Assembly: GCA_023205875.1 (NCBI GenBank)
Contig: CP060757.1
Location: 372,001 to 436,000 of the forward strand
Source of the DNA: Chloropicon primus
Taxonomy: Eukaryota; Chlorophyta; Chloropicophyceae; Chloropicales; Chloropicaceae
Direction of reading: 5' to 3'
Length of the DNA stretch: 64,000 nt
The notes under the pieces were generated by a model. The model saw only the letters and a program-made list of their open reading frames with translations. It was not told the origin of the DNA and did not search any database. A program made the position numbers and the translations under genes. Shown piece after piece: positions 18,567 to 28,488 of the stretch; within the stretch, counting starts at the first letter, position 1; every line of letters begins with the position of its first letter.

Positions 18567-19484
18567 TCTTCTCCCAATCCTCACCCGCCTTTCTGCCCTG
18601 CCTCAACAAGCTTCGATCCGAGGGATAAGCTTGATCACTCGCTCGAGGAGGGAGAAGGCATCTACCACCACTGCTGACAGCTCTGTCCACTCACACAAGT
18701 GGAGCAGCAGGACCAGAGATTAATAGTATAAGGTGAACTCTGTTGAATTCTTGGCCAGGTTTTGTTAGGTCAACATGATATGATATGATCTCGAGGGAGG
18801 GGAGTGCGGTGAGCCTTGGCCTCCTCGAGGTGGTCGGTCCTCTCCTGTTCCCAATTCGCCTTGGACCTTGGACTCAATCATGAGCACCTGTCTAGGGCAA
18901 CACCTTTTCCGCTTCTCTCTCTCTCACTCGGGAAAGGTTTGAATAAGCTCCAGTAAGAAGAACTTGTTAAAACAAAAACAAGGTTCCAAGATCCTCCCAA
19001 GATCTTCCCAAGATCCAATCTTGGCTCCTGGTATCCTTCCTATAACATTCGTACTACTGAATTTTGGTCCAAAATCCACTGTGGTGCCATGTGTTCTCTG
19101 GGTGATGTTAGGTAGACAAAGTTTGGTCTTGAAGGGGGAGGCAGATTATATGACGAATCCAATCGAATGCCTTTGAACCCTTCCGGTGGGAGACATTGCA
19201 GCGCAATCCTGGTCCTTGTCGTTGACAGACAGAGAGACACAGAGAGAGAGAGAGAGAGAGAGGAGAGCACCAAGTCCAAGGTCTGGTCTGTCGTCGTGGC
19301 GTGTGTCGGAGAAGGTTAGGTTGCAGCGGTGTGGCATCATCGGGAAGCTTTGCTCGCTCCATCATCATCATCGGAGTCTCTTCCGGCTTCTTCCTGTTCT
19401 CTGAACGAGGTTTCGCTGGGGTAGTACCACTACCAGGTTTGGACGAGGTTGATTAGTGAAGATTTTTGACCCACCAGGAGGAAG
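18469..19484. promoter_or_regulatory. 1-kb divergent intergenic region with GA microsatellite
   Basis: Lies between the sialidase-fold gene (minus) and an uncharacterised gene (plus). It holds a 52-bp GA run (18513-18564), a short 11-bp tandem repeat of CCAAGATCYTC type (about 18986-19018) and a second GA run (about 19231-19262). No credible ORF is seen. Confidence 0.45.
18513..18564. repeat. GA dinucleotide microsatellite, about 26 units
   Basis: An uninterrupted AG/GA run, 45 bp upstream of the sialidase-fold gene's start codon. On that gene's strand it is a CT tract. Confidence 0.95.
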
Positions 19485-21986
19485 ATGTCCGAACCACAAG
19501 GGAGTGACGCGGACGAGAACAAGCCGAGCGGGTTCTCGGTGGTGACGGACTCGTTGTCCCAAACGAGGCTGGAGCACTTTGACAGGAAGATAAACTTCAA
19601 GCTCCCGAGCCTGGGGAAAGGGGCCGAGAACGAGAACGGAGGGGACGCGGAGGACTCCGAGGGGATCCTGTTCAGTGGGTTGAGTTACAACAAGCTCCCT
19701 GACCTCGGCGTCGGGATCGGCCAGCCCTCGAAGCAGCAGTCGTACGTGAAGGCTAGCTTCACGTCCGTGGTGCCGACTCCGGAGCGAGGACGCCCCCCTC
19801 TGGAGGAGTCCAAGGTCAGAAACGTTCAGGAGGTAGAGACCGAGGCGAGGCAACCTCCCCAAGCGACTCCCACGTCGTCGTCCGAGAGCGGCGAGGGGGT
19901 CAGGGAAGGCGAGGCGCAGACCCCAGCAGCAGTGACACCTGAGATCATCGCGCCTGGCCGTACGAGGGAAGACATGTTTGCAACGCCAGGCAAGCCGCTG
20001 GACTGCGACTACTATTTCGATAACATGGACTTGGACGGCCTGCTGTCGAGACTCGAGCAGAACAAAGTGAGCCAGGACTTGCTCTCGCCTTCTCTTGCTG
20101 GTGGCAAAGGGCCAGACAAAGTCTCGAAAACACGGCAGGAGGAGGGGGAGGCTGAGCAAGGGGGAGAAGTCGCAGCTTCGCCGGGAACGAAGGGGGCTGC
20201 CCAGGAAGGCGAGCCGGATGTGCCAAAACCCAGCTCGGGTGGTGACGAGCCCGTGAAGGTCCCAGAGGCAAGTAGGGCAATCCCCGCGTCTGCTGCCATG
20301 GAGGAGGCGGAGCAAGTGGAACTGGACAGCATAGACATCGCAGTCGTGTCCCACCCCATCATGGACCTCTGGGACGAGGACGACATCAACGACGAGAGCA
20401 CCGAGGAGTGGCTCTTCCTGAGCCAAAAGTGGACACCTCAAGACTTGGGCAATGTCGCGAGGACACTTTCTGGCAAGAAGTTCCAGCTGGAGAAGGTGTT
20501 CAACCTCAAAATTCCGTCGGGGTTCTATGCGATGGCCGGGGAAAGGGGAGTGATGCTTAAGCTGACGAAGCCAGAAGCCAGCAGCGACAGTCTGTCGACG
20601 AAGAGCATCCTGCACGACCTCAATTCCACCTTCAACCTTCCGTACCACGTCTTCCACAACAGCGACCAGATGGAGGAGCTCGTTTCCAGCGGGATTAGGC
20701 ACCGGAGAAGGATGAGCGCAACAAAGCTGTCTGCGCTGCGTTTGGACGGCAAGAAGAACGGCTTCAGCCAGAATGTGAGCGAGTCGCAGAGCAGGGACTT
20801 TGCTTGCGTGGCTCTCAGCCCGGATCTCAAGTCGATCGCGAGGGCGCTGGAGAGCCTGTGTTGCTCGCCAGTACTCCCAAAGGAGAAAGTCGTGGACGGC
20901 GACTTCGAGATGCTGAGCCTGGTGGCCATCTCGTCCTGCACCAAGGCGATCTCCCAGCAGGACAGAAATAGCTTGATGATGGGCACGGGCTCGAAGCTCC
21001 TGTCTCCGCTCAGAAGGGATCGCATCCGCAGCAACAGGGAGCACAGGCTGGAGAACGGCGTGGTCTTCGTGCTCCTGTTCGGCATGAACGCCGCGTCCCA
21101 CTGCTTGCATTGTCTTGAGGAGGGGAAGGAGGAGATTCTTGGCCTGGTTCCAAAGCTATCGACGACGTACTTCGCAACAAAGCATTTTGGCAGGGACGAG
21201 ATGCTGCAGGATCCAAGGGCAACGGGCAGCTTGAAGCCGTCGATGGGGATGGTGCCCGGGCTTCCCGTGGAGCGAACCAGGTGTGCCATCGACCTCAAGT
21301 TGAGCGAGAGCATTTATTTCGAGAGCTTCCTTCGGTCCCTGACAAGGCAGGGATTCTCCCTCTGTGACGTCGGGATGTCGACGGCGACCTCTTTGGGAGA
21401 CGGAAAGCAAATCTCGGATTCCCCCAAGATGGTCCTGACCGTGGAGAAAGCGGATGGTCGCAGGAACATGCAGTATTGCGTCCACAACGCCTTGAGGATC
21501 AATCCCACCTCAGGGGTTTGGTGCCCCGCTTCGACCAATCCTCCCTTGGAGGACTGGATCGAGAAGGACCGCCGAATCGACCCAGCGGGCCTCAGGGACC
21601 AAATAATGAAGGAGAAGGCAACTTGCCTGATCCTCGGGCCCTTTGACAACGACGAGAGGGCGGGGGAGAAAGGTCAGATCTTCCAGGACCTTTCCGAAAT
21701 CTCCAAGTTCTCGAGGAAGAACGGCTTCCGGTTGACAGCCCTCTGGTCCATCGACAGTGGGAACGCAAAGGTGTTCAAGCAGGTGGAGGGCCAGGTTCAA
21801 GAAGCGGCCTTGGGCAAGGCCAAGCCTAATAAAAGGATGTTCGTCATGGTTCTGCTGACCCGGGAGATGGCGGTCGTGAAGATGCAGCTTCTGGGTGGCG
21901 TGAAGAAGTGTAAGCACCCTGAGTGGATTCCCAAAACCAAGGAGGAGGTGTTTGAGGCGGTGAGGCTCTTCAAGTGTTGCCTGTGA
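19485..21986 (+). CDS. Uncharacterised 833-residue protein
   Basis: One exon. The first ~300 residues are acidic and low in order, with Ser/Pro/Glu-rich linkers. From about 300 on the sequence is regular, with alternating strands and helices. Conserved-looking blocks are EEWLFLSQKWTPQDLG, SGFYAMAGERGVMLKL, a central helix with CLHCLEEGKEEILGL, and a C-terminal block ending EAVRLFKCCL. No signal peptide, membrane span or catalytic motif stands out. I do not recognise the family. The frame is long, with codon use like its neighbours, so it is a real gene. It converges on syntaxin with a 58-bp gap. Confidence 0.75.
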   Translation: MSEPQGSDADENKPSGFSVVTDSLSQTRLEHFDRKINFKLPSLGKGAENENGGDAEDSEGILFSGLSYNKLPDLGVGIGQPSKQQSYVKASFTSVVPTPERGRPPLEESKVRNVQEVETEARQPPQATPTSSSESGEGVREGEAQTPAAVTPEIIAPGRTREDMFATPGKPLDCDYYFDNMDLDGLLSRLEQNKVSQDLLSPSLAGGKGPDKVSKTRQEEGEAEQGGEVAASPGTKGAAQEGEPDVPKPSSGGDEPVKVPEASRAIPASAAMEEAEQVELDSIDIAVVSHPIMDLWDEDDINDESTEEWLFLSQKWTPQDLGNVARTLSGKKFQLEKVFNLKIPSGFYAMAGERGVMLKLTKPEASSDSLSTKSILHDLNSTFNLPYHVFHNSDQMEELVSSGIRHRRRMSATKLSALRLDGKKNGFSQNVSESQSRDFACVALSPDLKSIARALESLCCSPVLPKEKVVDGDFEMLSLVAISSCTKAISQQDRNSLMMGTGSKLLSPLRRDRIRSNREHRLENGVVFVLLFGMNAASHCLHCLEEGKEEILGLVPKLSTTYFATKHFGRDEMLQDPRATGSLKPSMGMVPGLPVERTRCAIDLKLSESIYFESFLRSLTRQGFSLCDVGMSTATSLGDGKQISDSPKMVLTVEKADGRRNMQYCVHNALRINPTSGVWCPASTNPPLEDWIEKDRRIDPAGLRDQIMKEKATCLILGPFDNDERAGEKGQIFQDLSEISKFSRKNGFRLTALWSIDSGNAKVFKQVEGQVQEAALGKAKPNKRMFVMVLLTREMAVVKMQLLGGVKKCKHPEWIPKTKEEVFEAVRLFKCCL

Positions 21987-22044
21987 ACTGTTGCGCGTCC
22001 CCGCAAGTCATCAAGAGAATGGAATAATCATTGTACGTTTACGT

Positions 22045-23253
22045 TTAGCCCCCGCTGTTGTTCATCAGGTCTCTCTGCTTTTCGTACTCAAGCCTTGCAG
22101 CTTCTACTTTGGCTTGCGCCCTTGACGCCCTTGCCTGCTTCTCCGCATTCGCACTCTGCGTGATGGTGTTGATGATGGGCCAAAGAATGAGACCCAGGAT
22201 CGCCAGCCCGATGACTACGAGAATGATGATGCAGAGCTTCTTCCTTTGGATCGACTTGTGGAGCGCCGCGGACAACTGAAGGGCCTTGGCTCCCTCTGCG
22301 GTGAACTCGCCCGCGGTGTTCACGTGAACCTCGATGTTGTCCAGGACCTCCGACTGCTGGTCCACCACCGTGGCCAGGTCGATGAAGACCTGCTGCAGCT
22401 CCAGCAGGCCCCGCTCTATCTCCTGCATGCTGCGGTACCTCTCGTCAATCTCGTTCAAAGTGTCCTGGATCTGACCCCTGCCCTGCTCCAGGATAGCCTT
22501 CTGAAAGATCTGCTCGCTTTCGCCGCTCTCTATCATTTCGCTCACCTCGTAGTCCGTGGGCGTCTCCCCCGTCACCGTCTTGTACCTTCGCATTACGATC
22601 TCTTTGTAGTCCGCCTGAACTTCCAGCCTCAAGTTGGAGAACTTGGACATCACCCTCTTGAACTGCTTCCTCTTGGCGTCGAAGATCGTCTGCCTCATCC
22701 TGACCTTGTGAGCACTGAGGGCACTGAGCTTGGCCTTCCTCGTGTTCTCGATGGCGGAGAAATGGTTCAAAATCGACTTGGACGTGATCGAAGCCTTCTG
22801 GATGTGCTCGGCCATCTGCTCCCTCATCTCCTTGAGGACTACAATCGAAGTCGTGATCTTGCTTTTCACGTGCAGGGCTTCGAGCTCGACGATCTCTTCC
22901 TCCATCTCCTGCATCTGGTCGTCAATCCTCGTGATGGTCTTGAAGAACTCCACCATGTCGCTGTCCGGCACCCACTGGGTGCTCTTCTTGTTCTCCAGCT
23001 TGACCAGCTCCACCCCGGACTGCCATCTTCTCTTGGCCCCCTCGGAACTCCCCCGCGTTGTCGCCTCGCTTCGCTCCTCCTCCCCCTCCTCCGCGATTGC
23101 AACCCTTGTGTCAGGCTCCCCGGACAAGGACCCCCCGTCGCTTCCTCCACCCTCCCCCTCGCTCTCCTCCACGGGATAGTCCCCGAAAGGATTCGCTCCG
23201 TTCCCCGGGCTCCCCTCCGCACCGCCCAACACCTCGGGCAAAAGGTTGTTCAT
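22045..23253 (-). CDS. Qa-SNARE syntaxin with a long post-membrane tail
   Basis: A membrane-fusion SNARE of 402 residues. I start at the ATG at 23253 (MNNLLPEVL), like other syntaxins; the open frame runs 68 codons further up without support. The three-helix Habc region lies at about 100-250. The SNARE motif is at about 270-330, with VFIDLATVVDQQSEVLDNIE and the zero-layer glutamine at 300. A membrane span (339-361) follows. The plasma-membrane syntaxin/SYP1 type fits best. About 41 residues follow the membrane span (ending DLMNNSGG); most syntaxins stop within a few residues. The first 85 residues are an acidic, glycine-rich spacer. Confidence 0.9.
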   Translation of the reverse strand: MNNLLPEVLGGAEGSPGNGANPFGDYPVEESEGEGGGSDGGSLSGEPDTRVAIAEEGEEERSEATTRGSSEGAKRRWQSGVELVKLENKKSTQWVPDSDMVEFFKTITRIDDQMQEMEEEIVELEALHVKSKITTSIVVLKEMREQMAEHIQKASITSKSILNHFSAIENTRKAKLSALSAHKVRMRQTIFDAKRKQFKRVMSKFSNLRLEVQADYKEIVMRRYKTVTGETPTDYEVSEMIESGESEQIFQKAILEQGRGQIQDTLNEIDERYRSMQEIERGLLELQQVFIDLATVVDQQSEVLDNIEVHVNTAGEFTAEGAKALQLSAALHKSIQRKKLCIIILVVIGLAILGLILWPIINTITQSANAEKQARASRAQAKVEAARLEYEKQRDLMNNSGG

Positions 23254-23513
23254 CCTCTCGCACGCACGGCCAAGCGCGGTCAGTCCACTCCCTAGCCCCG
23301 TTCCCGTTCCCGGTTTCGTTTCCTCCCGAGCCGAGAGAGAGACCCGAAACCAGGCAAGTGAACCAATCGGACGGATGCCCTCGAGATGCACTTCCGTCGT
23401 GTGCGAAAGCCCCCCTCCTCCCGTCACCGTCACCCTCGTCTCGCCGCTCACGCTCAACCTCGGCCGTTACGAGCGCGCGCGTTCGAGGTTGAGAGAGAGA
23501 GAGAGGAGGAAGG
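23254..23513. promoter_or_regulatory. Divergent promoter region syntaxin / XPC
   Basis: A 260-bp spacer between two start codons on opposite strands. A GA tract ends 3 bp before the XPC ATG. It probably contains both promoters. Confidence 0.4.
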
Positions 23514-25715
23514 ATGGGCGGCGGTGCTCGGGCGCGAGGGCGCGGGGCGGAGGAGGAAGAGGGGAGGGGGAAGAGGAAGGAGACCCTGGCGGAGTTCTCG
23601 GAACGGACGGTGAAGAGGAAGCTGTTGAGGCGGAGGAGGGGGAGGAGAAAGGAGGAGGAAGGGACGGGGGGGCATGAGCAAGAGCAAGGCGTCGTCGAGG
23701 TGGGAGTCTGCGGCACGAGGGCCAAGGCCAAGGGCGAGAGGGGGAGGGAGGGCGAAGAGGGCGAAGAGGCGGAAGGCGCCGTGGAATGGGAAGACATCGG
23801 CGGCGAGAACGAGGAGGAGGACGGTGACGGTGACGGTGACGTCGAACTCGGGGATGCGAAGGACCTGGTAGTGGACGTGGACGTGGACGTGGACGTGACG
23901 GACCCTCTCGCGGACCATGGGTTCGTGAGGGTTTGGGCCTCCCTCGTGCACCGCTCCCACATCCTTTGCCTTCTTTGCCGAGGCCAGCACTGCGATGGCG
24001 TGGCCTCGGACGCCGTCCTCCAGGCCAAGGTGCTCTCGCTGGTGCCACGTTGGCTCCTGCCAGATCCGGCCTTGCTGGAGCAGAGGGCGTTCACGGCTGC
24101 TCGCCTCGTGCCCTTGACGACCTTCTTCTGCAAGCGGTTCAAGTGCAGCGCGGGAGGGGCGGTCGGAGAAGGCCTGTCCATGAGGGAGAGGCTCGCCGTC
24201 TGCTTCGACGCCGACCCGTTCCTCGGTGGGCAGGAGGATGTCTCCGTTCTCTTTGCCGCCCTCTGCAGAAGCCTGGGGCTGCAAACGAGGCTCGTGAGGG
24301 TGGTTGATCCCGTGGCTAAGACGCCGAAGAAGGCCCTCGAGGCCTACAGAGCCAGTCAGCGGAATCCTAGGGCAGGGGACGACAACGGCGACGGCGGCGG
24401 GAGCGAGGACGTTCAGGTCGTTGAGGATGACGAGGTCACGGTGGTGGTGGACAACACGAAAAAGGGCCGCGCGAAGGGAGGGAAGAGGTCTTACGGCGAG
24501 TGGAACCTGTGCGACGCGAAGGAGGTAAAGACGAAGGGAAAGAAGGCGGGAAACGGCCAGCGGAATCGCGAGAGTGGCGCCAGCTCCAGCTCCAGCTCCA
24601 CTCGTTTCTGGGTCGAGGTTTGCTTCCACACCCCAGAGGGGATGGTCTGGGAGAGCGTGGACCCCGTGTGCGGGCTGTCGGGAGACGCAGGGAAGTACAA
24701 GAGGGACGGGGGCTTGTGCATCGCGTTCAGGAAGGGGCGATGGAAGGACGTGACGCAGAGATATGCGTCGGACTACCACGGCAGTCGGCGTGCAATCGAC
24801 TGGAAGTGGTGGCAGGACACCTCGTTCGGGCTGCAGTGCAACGAGGAGGAGGAGCTCGGGAGGGAGGGCCAGAACGGGCAAAAAGGCGAGGACGCCCTCC
24901 TGGAAGAGCGGGTGGTGGCCCAGATGAAGGCCAACTGGCCGAAGACCCTCGCGGCCGCCAAGGTTCACCCGTACTACGTCCTCCACAGGCACTTGAGGAA
25001 GAACCAGGCGCTGCAACCCAAGCCGACGTTTCTCGGGAAGTTCATCGGGGGAGAGCCCCTCTACCTCAGGAGCGAGGTCCAGGATCTGAGGACGAGGACG
25101 GGGTGGGAGAGGCAGGGCAGGAAGGTGAGAGAGGAAGAAATACCAAAGCCGGCGAAGGAGTCTTCCCCCGCAAACGGCAGCGGGGGGAGGAAGCCCCCAG
25201 TCCTGTATGGGGAGTGGCAGACCGATCGAATCGTCCTCGAGGAGGGCGTGATACCCAGAAACTCTTACGGCAACGTCCTGGTACCCCCGATGGTCAAGCA
25301 GCTTCCGCCTGGTCTGAGTCACCTCGCGGTCCCGCCCTTCATCTGCCGAGCCTTGAAGAAGGACGGCAAGATCGCGGACTTTGCCGAGGCGGTGGCTGGG
25401 TTCGACCAGTCCTACGGGGGAGCAAGGAGGCCCAAGCTGGAGGGCGTGGTTGTGCTGGAGCAGGACCAGGCCGCCGTGGTGGACTCGTTCCTGGACTGGC
25501 AGTTCGAGAGAGCGGCAGCTGCCAGGAGGAAAAGATTGTTGAGTGGGGAAAGGACGTGGAGGAAGTTGCTCCGCACGCTCATCAAGAGGAAGGAGCTGCG
25601 GGAGGCCTACGTTCTGCCAAAGCCTGGGGCCACTCCTCCTGTGACAGCGTCGACATCGAAGGCAGACGTCGTCGTCGTCGTGGGGGGTGCCAAGGCAGAG
25701 ATCGAGGAACTCTGA
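23514..25715 (+). CDS. RAD4: XPC/Rad4 DNA-damage recognition protein
   Basis: The initiator of global-genome nucleotide excision repair in the nucleus. It is 733 residues, like yeast Rad4. A basic/acidic N-terminus (about 1-120) precedes the transglutaminase-like domain (about 140-440), which has DVSVLFAALCRSLGLQTRLV and FWVEVCFHTPEGMVWESVDP. The beta-hairpin domains BHD1-3 follow (about 470-680): EDLRTRTGW-like entry, the diagnostic LYGEWQTDRIV, then NSYGNVLVPPMVKQLPPGL and the BHD3 block DFAEAVAGFDQSYGG. The gene is intronless. The ATG at 23514 follows a GA-rich leader. Confidence 0.92.
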   Translation: MGGGARARGRGAEEEEGRGKRKETLAEFSERTVKRKLLRRRRGRRKEEEGTGGHEQEQGVVEVGVCGTRAKAKGERGREGEEGEEAEGAVEWEDIGGENEEEDGDGDGDVELGDAKDLVVDVDVDVDVTDPLADHGFVRVWASLVHRSHILCLLCRGQHCDGVASDAVLQAKVLSLVPRWLLPDPALLEQRAFTAARLVPLTTFFCKRFKCSAGGAVGEGLSMRERLAVCFDADPFLGGQEDVSVLFAALCRSLGLQTRLVRVVDPVAKTPKKALEAYRASQRNPRAGDDNGDGGGSEDVQVVEDDEVTVVVDNTKKGRAKGGKRSYGEWNLCDAKEVKTKGKKAGNGQRNRESGASSSSSSTRFWVEVCFHTPEGMVWESVDPVCGLSGDAGKYKRDGGLCIAFRKGRWKDVTQRYASDYHGSRRAIDWKWWQDTSFGLQCNEEEELGREGQNGQKGEDALLEERVVAQMKANWPKTLAAAKVHPYYVLHRHLRKNQALQPKPTFLGKFIGGEPLYLRSEVQDLRTRTGWERQGRKVREEEIPKPAKESSPANGSGGRKPPVLYGEWQTDRIVLEEGVIPRNSYGNVLVPPMVKQLPPGLSHLAVPPFICRALKKDGKIADFAEAVAGFDQSYGGARRPKLEGVVVLEQDQAAVVDSFLDWQFERAAAARRKRLLSGERTWRKLLRTLIKRKELREAYVLPKPGATPPVTASTSKADVVVVVGGAKAEIEEL

Positions 25716-25787
25716 TTATGTAAACCTGCTTCAAATGACTAATGTATAGACTAATGTATGTATTGTATTGTATTCCACACGCAAGAG

Positions 25788-26237
25788 CTAAAGGCGCTCG
25801 AACTGGGTCCCGATGCCCTTCGCTTGCCTCTCCTCTCGAACGTACCCCTCGCACATGGCCAAGAAGTCTGGGAGGCCTTCTCTCCTGAACGCCTCATAAG
25901 TCCATTCCACAGCGGACAAGCCCAAGCGATCTCGATAGACGTAGGCCGAGGCCTCCGTCCTCTGAAGCTCGCCCTCCACCGTGACATCCTGCTTCACGTA
26001 CTCGTCTCCCTCAAAATCATCCAAGATCACTTCCTCTTGCGAGGAAACGTCGAGGAGCATCCCAGCCACCGAGGAGGACGCTTCCTCGCTCGCCACGATG
26101 CCTGGATACGACCGGTCCCGAACGCGGAACCTGCGGTAGCCCCTGAGCATCGCCGGACGCCTCTCTGGAATCCTCCCGAGCAGAACCTCGAGAACCTCGG
26201 GCGCCTGGAGCGTCCCATAGACAAAAACTCGTCCCAT
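25788..26237 (-). CDS. Gamma-glutamylcyclotransferase, AIG2-like
   Basis: A 149-residue single-domain protein of the GGCT/AIG2 fold. The N-terminal substrate-binding motif VFVYGTLQAPEV and the catalytic glutamate block LDDFEGDEYVKQ are present. Family members release 5-oxoproline from gamma-glutamyl dipeptides or amines; the exact substrate cannot be read. It is one exon. Its stop lies 72 bp from the convergent XPC stop, and its start is 249 bp from the divergent Ap4A phosphorylase-like gene. Confidence 0.85.
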   Translation of the reverse strand: MGRVFVYGTLQAPEVLEVLLGRIPERRPAMLRGYRRFRVRDRSYPGIVASEEASSSVAGMLLDVSSQEEVILDDFEGDEYVKQDVTVEGELQRTEASAYVYRDRLGLSAVEWTYEAFRREGLPDFLAMCEGYVREERQAKGIGTQFERL

Positions 26238-26486
26238 CCGATCCTATCAATCCGATCCGATCCAATCGTTACCCACTCCACCACCAGACCACCAATGGGC
26301 CGTTCCTTTCGCGCGAGGGCTCGTTCGAAAGACAAAGAGACGCTCCTTTTTTTCTTGTCCTTCGCGTCTTTCTCTTTCTCCGCCGCGCGCTCCCGTCCTC
26401 GTTGTTGTTTCCCTTCTCTCTCTCTCTCTCTCTCTCGTTCCCCTCCTCGTTCGCCCTCGTGCTCGGCTGTTAACGAGTCAGAGAGG
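26238..26486. promoter_or_regulatory. Divergent promoter region AIG2-like / Ap4A phosphorylase-like
   Basis: A 249-bp shared spacer. It contains GATCCGATCC repeats (about 26247-26270) and a CT run (about 26415-26438), with AGAGAGG just before the plus-strand ATG. Confidence 0.35.
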
Positions 26487-27332
26487 ATGAGTCTGCTGGC
26501 GTCGGTGGAGCGTGCAGTGGAGCGTGCGAGGAGCGCGGGAGCTCTGAGGTTTCTGCCGACGAAGCCGGTGAACCACGGGCGGTTCATCCTTCGGGTGGCG
26601 GAGAGTCTGAGGAGCAAGCCCAAGCCCAAACTGGAGCGAAAACCTGGAGGCGACCAGGACCCATTCGACAGGAAGAGCCTCGAGAAGGAGCTCGTGGTGT
26701 GTGATCTGGAGGGAAGCGGTGACGATGGCGGCCACACGGTGCTGCTGAACAAGTTTCCGGTGGTGGACAACCACCTCCTTGTGGTGACCCAGAGGTTCGA
26801 GCCGCAGGATGCTCTGCGCCGGGTGGACTACAAGGCTGTGTTCCAGGTTTTGTCTGCCTTCGGTGAGAGGGAGGGGCTGGCCTTTTACAATTGCGGGCCG
26901 CACTCCGGGATGAGCCAGCCACACAAGCACGTGCAAGTCGTTCCCCTGCCCTCGTCCATCTTCAAGGAGGAGATCGAGGAAGCCATAGGGGCGAGAGACG
27001 GGGGGCTGTGTCCTGTTGACGGCCTCCCTTTCGCTTGCTTTGCCTGCGCGGTCGATCTGGGGACCAAGAGCGTGGAAGACGTTGGCTCGGAGCTGGAACG
27101 GATGTACGAGGAGGCGAAGGAGAGAATCGAGTTTGATTCCTACAACCTCCTCTTCACTCAGAAGTGGTGGCTGCTGGTGCCGCGGTCGAGGGACGGCTTC
27201 GGGCCCATCGGGATCAACGCCATGGGGTATGCGGGGACCTTCCTGCTGAGAACGCAAGAAGAGGTGGACTTCGTGACTGGACAGGAGGATCCCATGAGCA
27301 TTCTCACCAGCACTGGCTTTGAAACTCAATAA
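26487..27332 (+). CDS. Ap4A phosphorylase / ATP adenylyltransferase-like (HIT superfamily)
   Basis: A 281-residue protein of the yeast Apa1/Apa2 type, which cleaves diadenosine tetraphosphate with phosphate to ATP and ADP. The N-terminal half has LNKFPVVDNHLLVVTQRFEPQ. The catalytic histidine triad reads SQPHKHVQVVPLP (H-x-H-x-Q), with the middle His as nucleophile. The C-terminal domain has SYNLLFTQKWWLLVPR. The start at 26487 gives a normal family length. One exon; it converges on THOC2 with only 37 bp between stops. Confidence 0.88.
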   Translation: MSLLASVERAVERARSAGALRFLPTKPVNHGRFILRVAESLRSKPKPKLERKPGGDQDPFDRKSLEKELVVCDLEGSGDDGGHTVLLNKFPVVDNHLLVVTQRFEPQDALRRVDYKAVFQVLSAFGEREGLAFYNCGPHSGMSQPHKHVQVVPLPSSIFKEEIEEAIGARDGGLCPVDGLPFACFACAVDLGTKSVEDVGSELERMYEEAKERIEFDSYNLLFTQKWWLLVPRSRDGFGPIGINAMGYAGTFLLRTQEEVDFVTGQEDPMSILTSTGFETQ

Positions 27333-27369
27333 TGTATAAATTATGGAATACACAAATACGTATACAAAA

Positions 27370-28448
27370 TCAACCCCTTTCCTTCCTCCGCTTGTTGTTG
27401 TTGTGGTTTTTCCTTCCTCCCCTCTCTCCGCCCTCCCCAGCTCCCGAGTTCTTTTCCGGCCTCCTGTTGCCATCGCCGCTCCTCCTCCTCCTCTTCCTGC
27501 TTTCGTTGTCCTCGTGCTTGGCGAACTGAGCGTCTTGGTCAGGCAGGGCCGACTTCTTCTTTGGCAACGGGGACGCCTTGTCTCTGGAAGACGGACCTCC
27601 CTCGGGCTTCTGCTTTTGGGGCGGCGGTTTGGGAGACATCCTTCTTGGAGGCGGCCTACGGCCCCTCATGTCAGCGGGTGGCGGTGTCCTTCGCTTGCTT
27701 TGGGCTTCTTTCTTCTTCTCTGCTTGGTCGCCACCACCAACCCTTGATCTCGCTGGAGCTGGTCGGGGGGCTGGAGCTTGGTTGCCACCACCAACCCTTG
27801 ATCTCGCTGGAGCTGGTCGGGGGGCTGGACCTTGGTCGCCACCACCAACCCTTGACCTCGCTGGAGCTGGCCGGGGGACTGGAGCCTGGTCGCCGCCACC
27901 AACCCTTGACCTCGCTGGAGCTGGTCGGGGGGCGGATTTGCCGTCTCCCATCCTGGACCTCATCGGGCCATGCCGAGCATCTCTCTCCCTCTGCTTTGGA
28001 TCCCTGTCTCTCGGGTGCTGGTGGTGCCTGTCCCTGTCCCGATCCCAGTCCCTGTCCCTGTCCCGGTCCCTGGGATCATCCAACCTCCTCCTCTGGTTGT
28101 TGTTGCCATTTCCACCATGATGCCTCGGGCCATCCCCATCCGACAGCCTTCTCTTGCTCCCAACGGAATAATCATTCCCGTGACGGGCGCCTGGGTGAGA
28201 AGAATAAGGCCTCCCCGGACCGTCTCTCTCCCTGTCCCTGTCCTGCCGGAAGGGCCTGTTGTCCCGATGCTGACCACCGGGGCCACTGATGTTCCTATCC
28301 CCTCTCCAGTCCCTGCTGTCTCTGCCTCGATCTCCTCGATTGTTGTCCCTTTGAGCTTTCGGAATGAAAGGGGGGCTCTTGGGATCAAGTCTGCTGGCCC
28401 CACCAGGGGATTTCAAGGAAGTCTTCTTGTTGGCCTGCTTCCTGTTCC

Positions 28449-28488
<40 letters not shown>

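Noticed and set aside
19368-21110. 580-codon minus-strand open frame
   Set aside because: Antisense to the 833-residue gene, no motif, and runs into low-complexity intergenic DNA.
23500-23516. AGGAGGAAGG before the XPC ATG looks like a bacterial ribosome-binding site
   Set aside because: Gene content and GT-AG introns are eukaryotic; it is part of the general GA-rich leader pattern.
23454-25322. 622-codon minus-strand open frame over XPC/Rad4
   Set aside because: Antisense shadow; composition is Leu/Arg/Val/Pro-biased and the plus strand carries all Rad4 domains.
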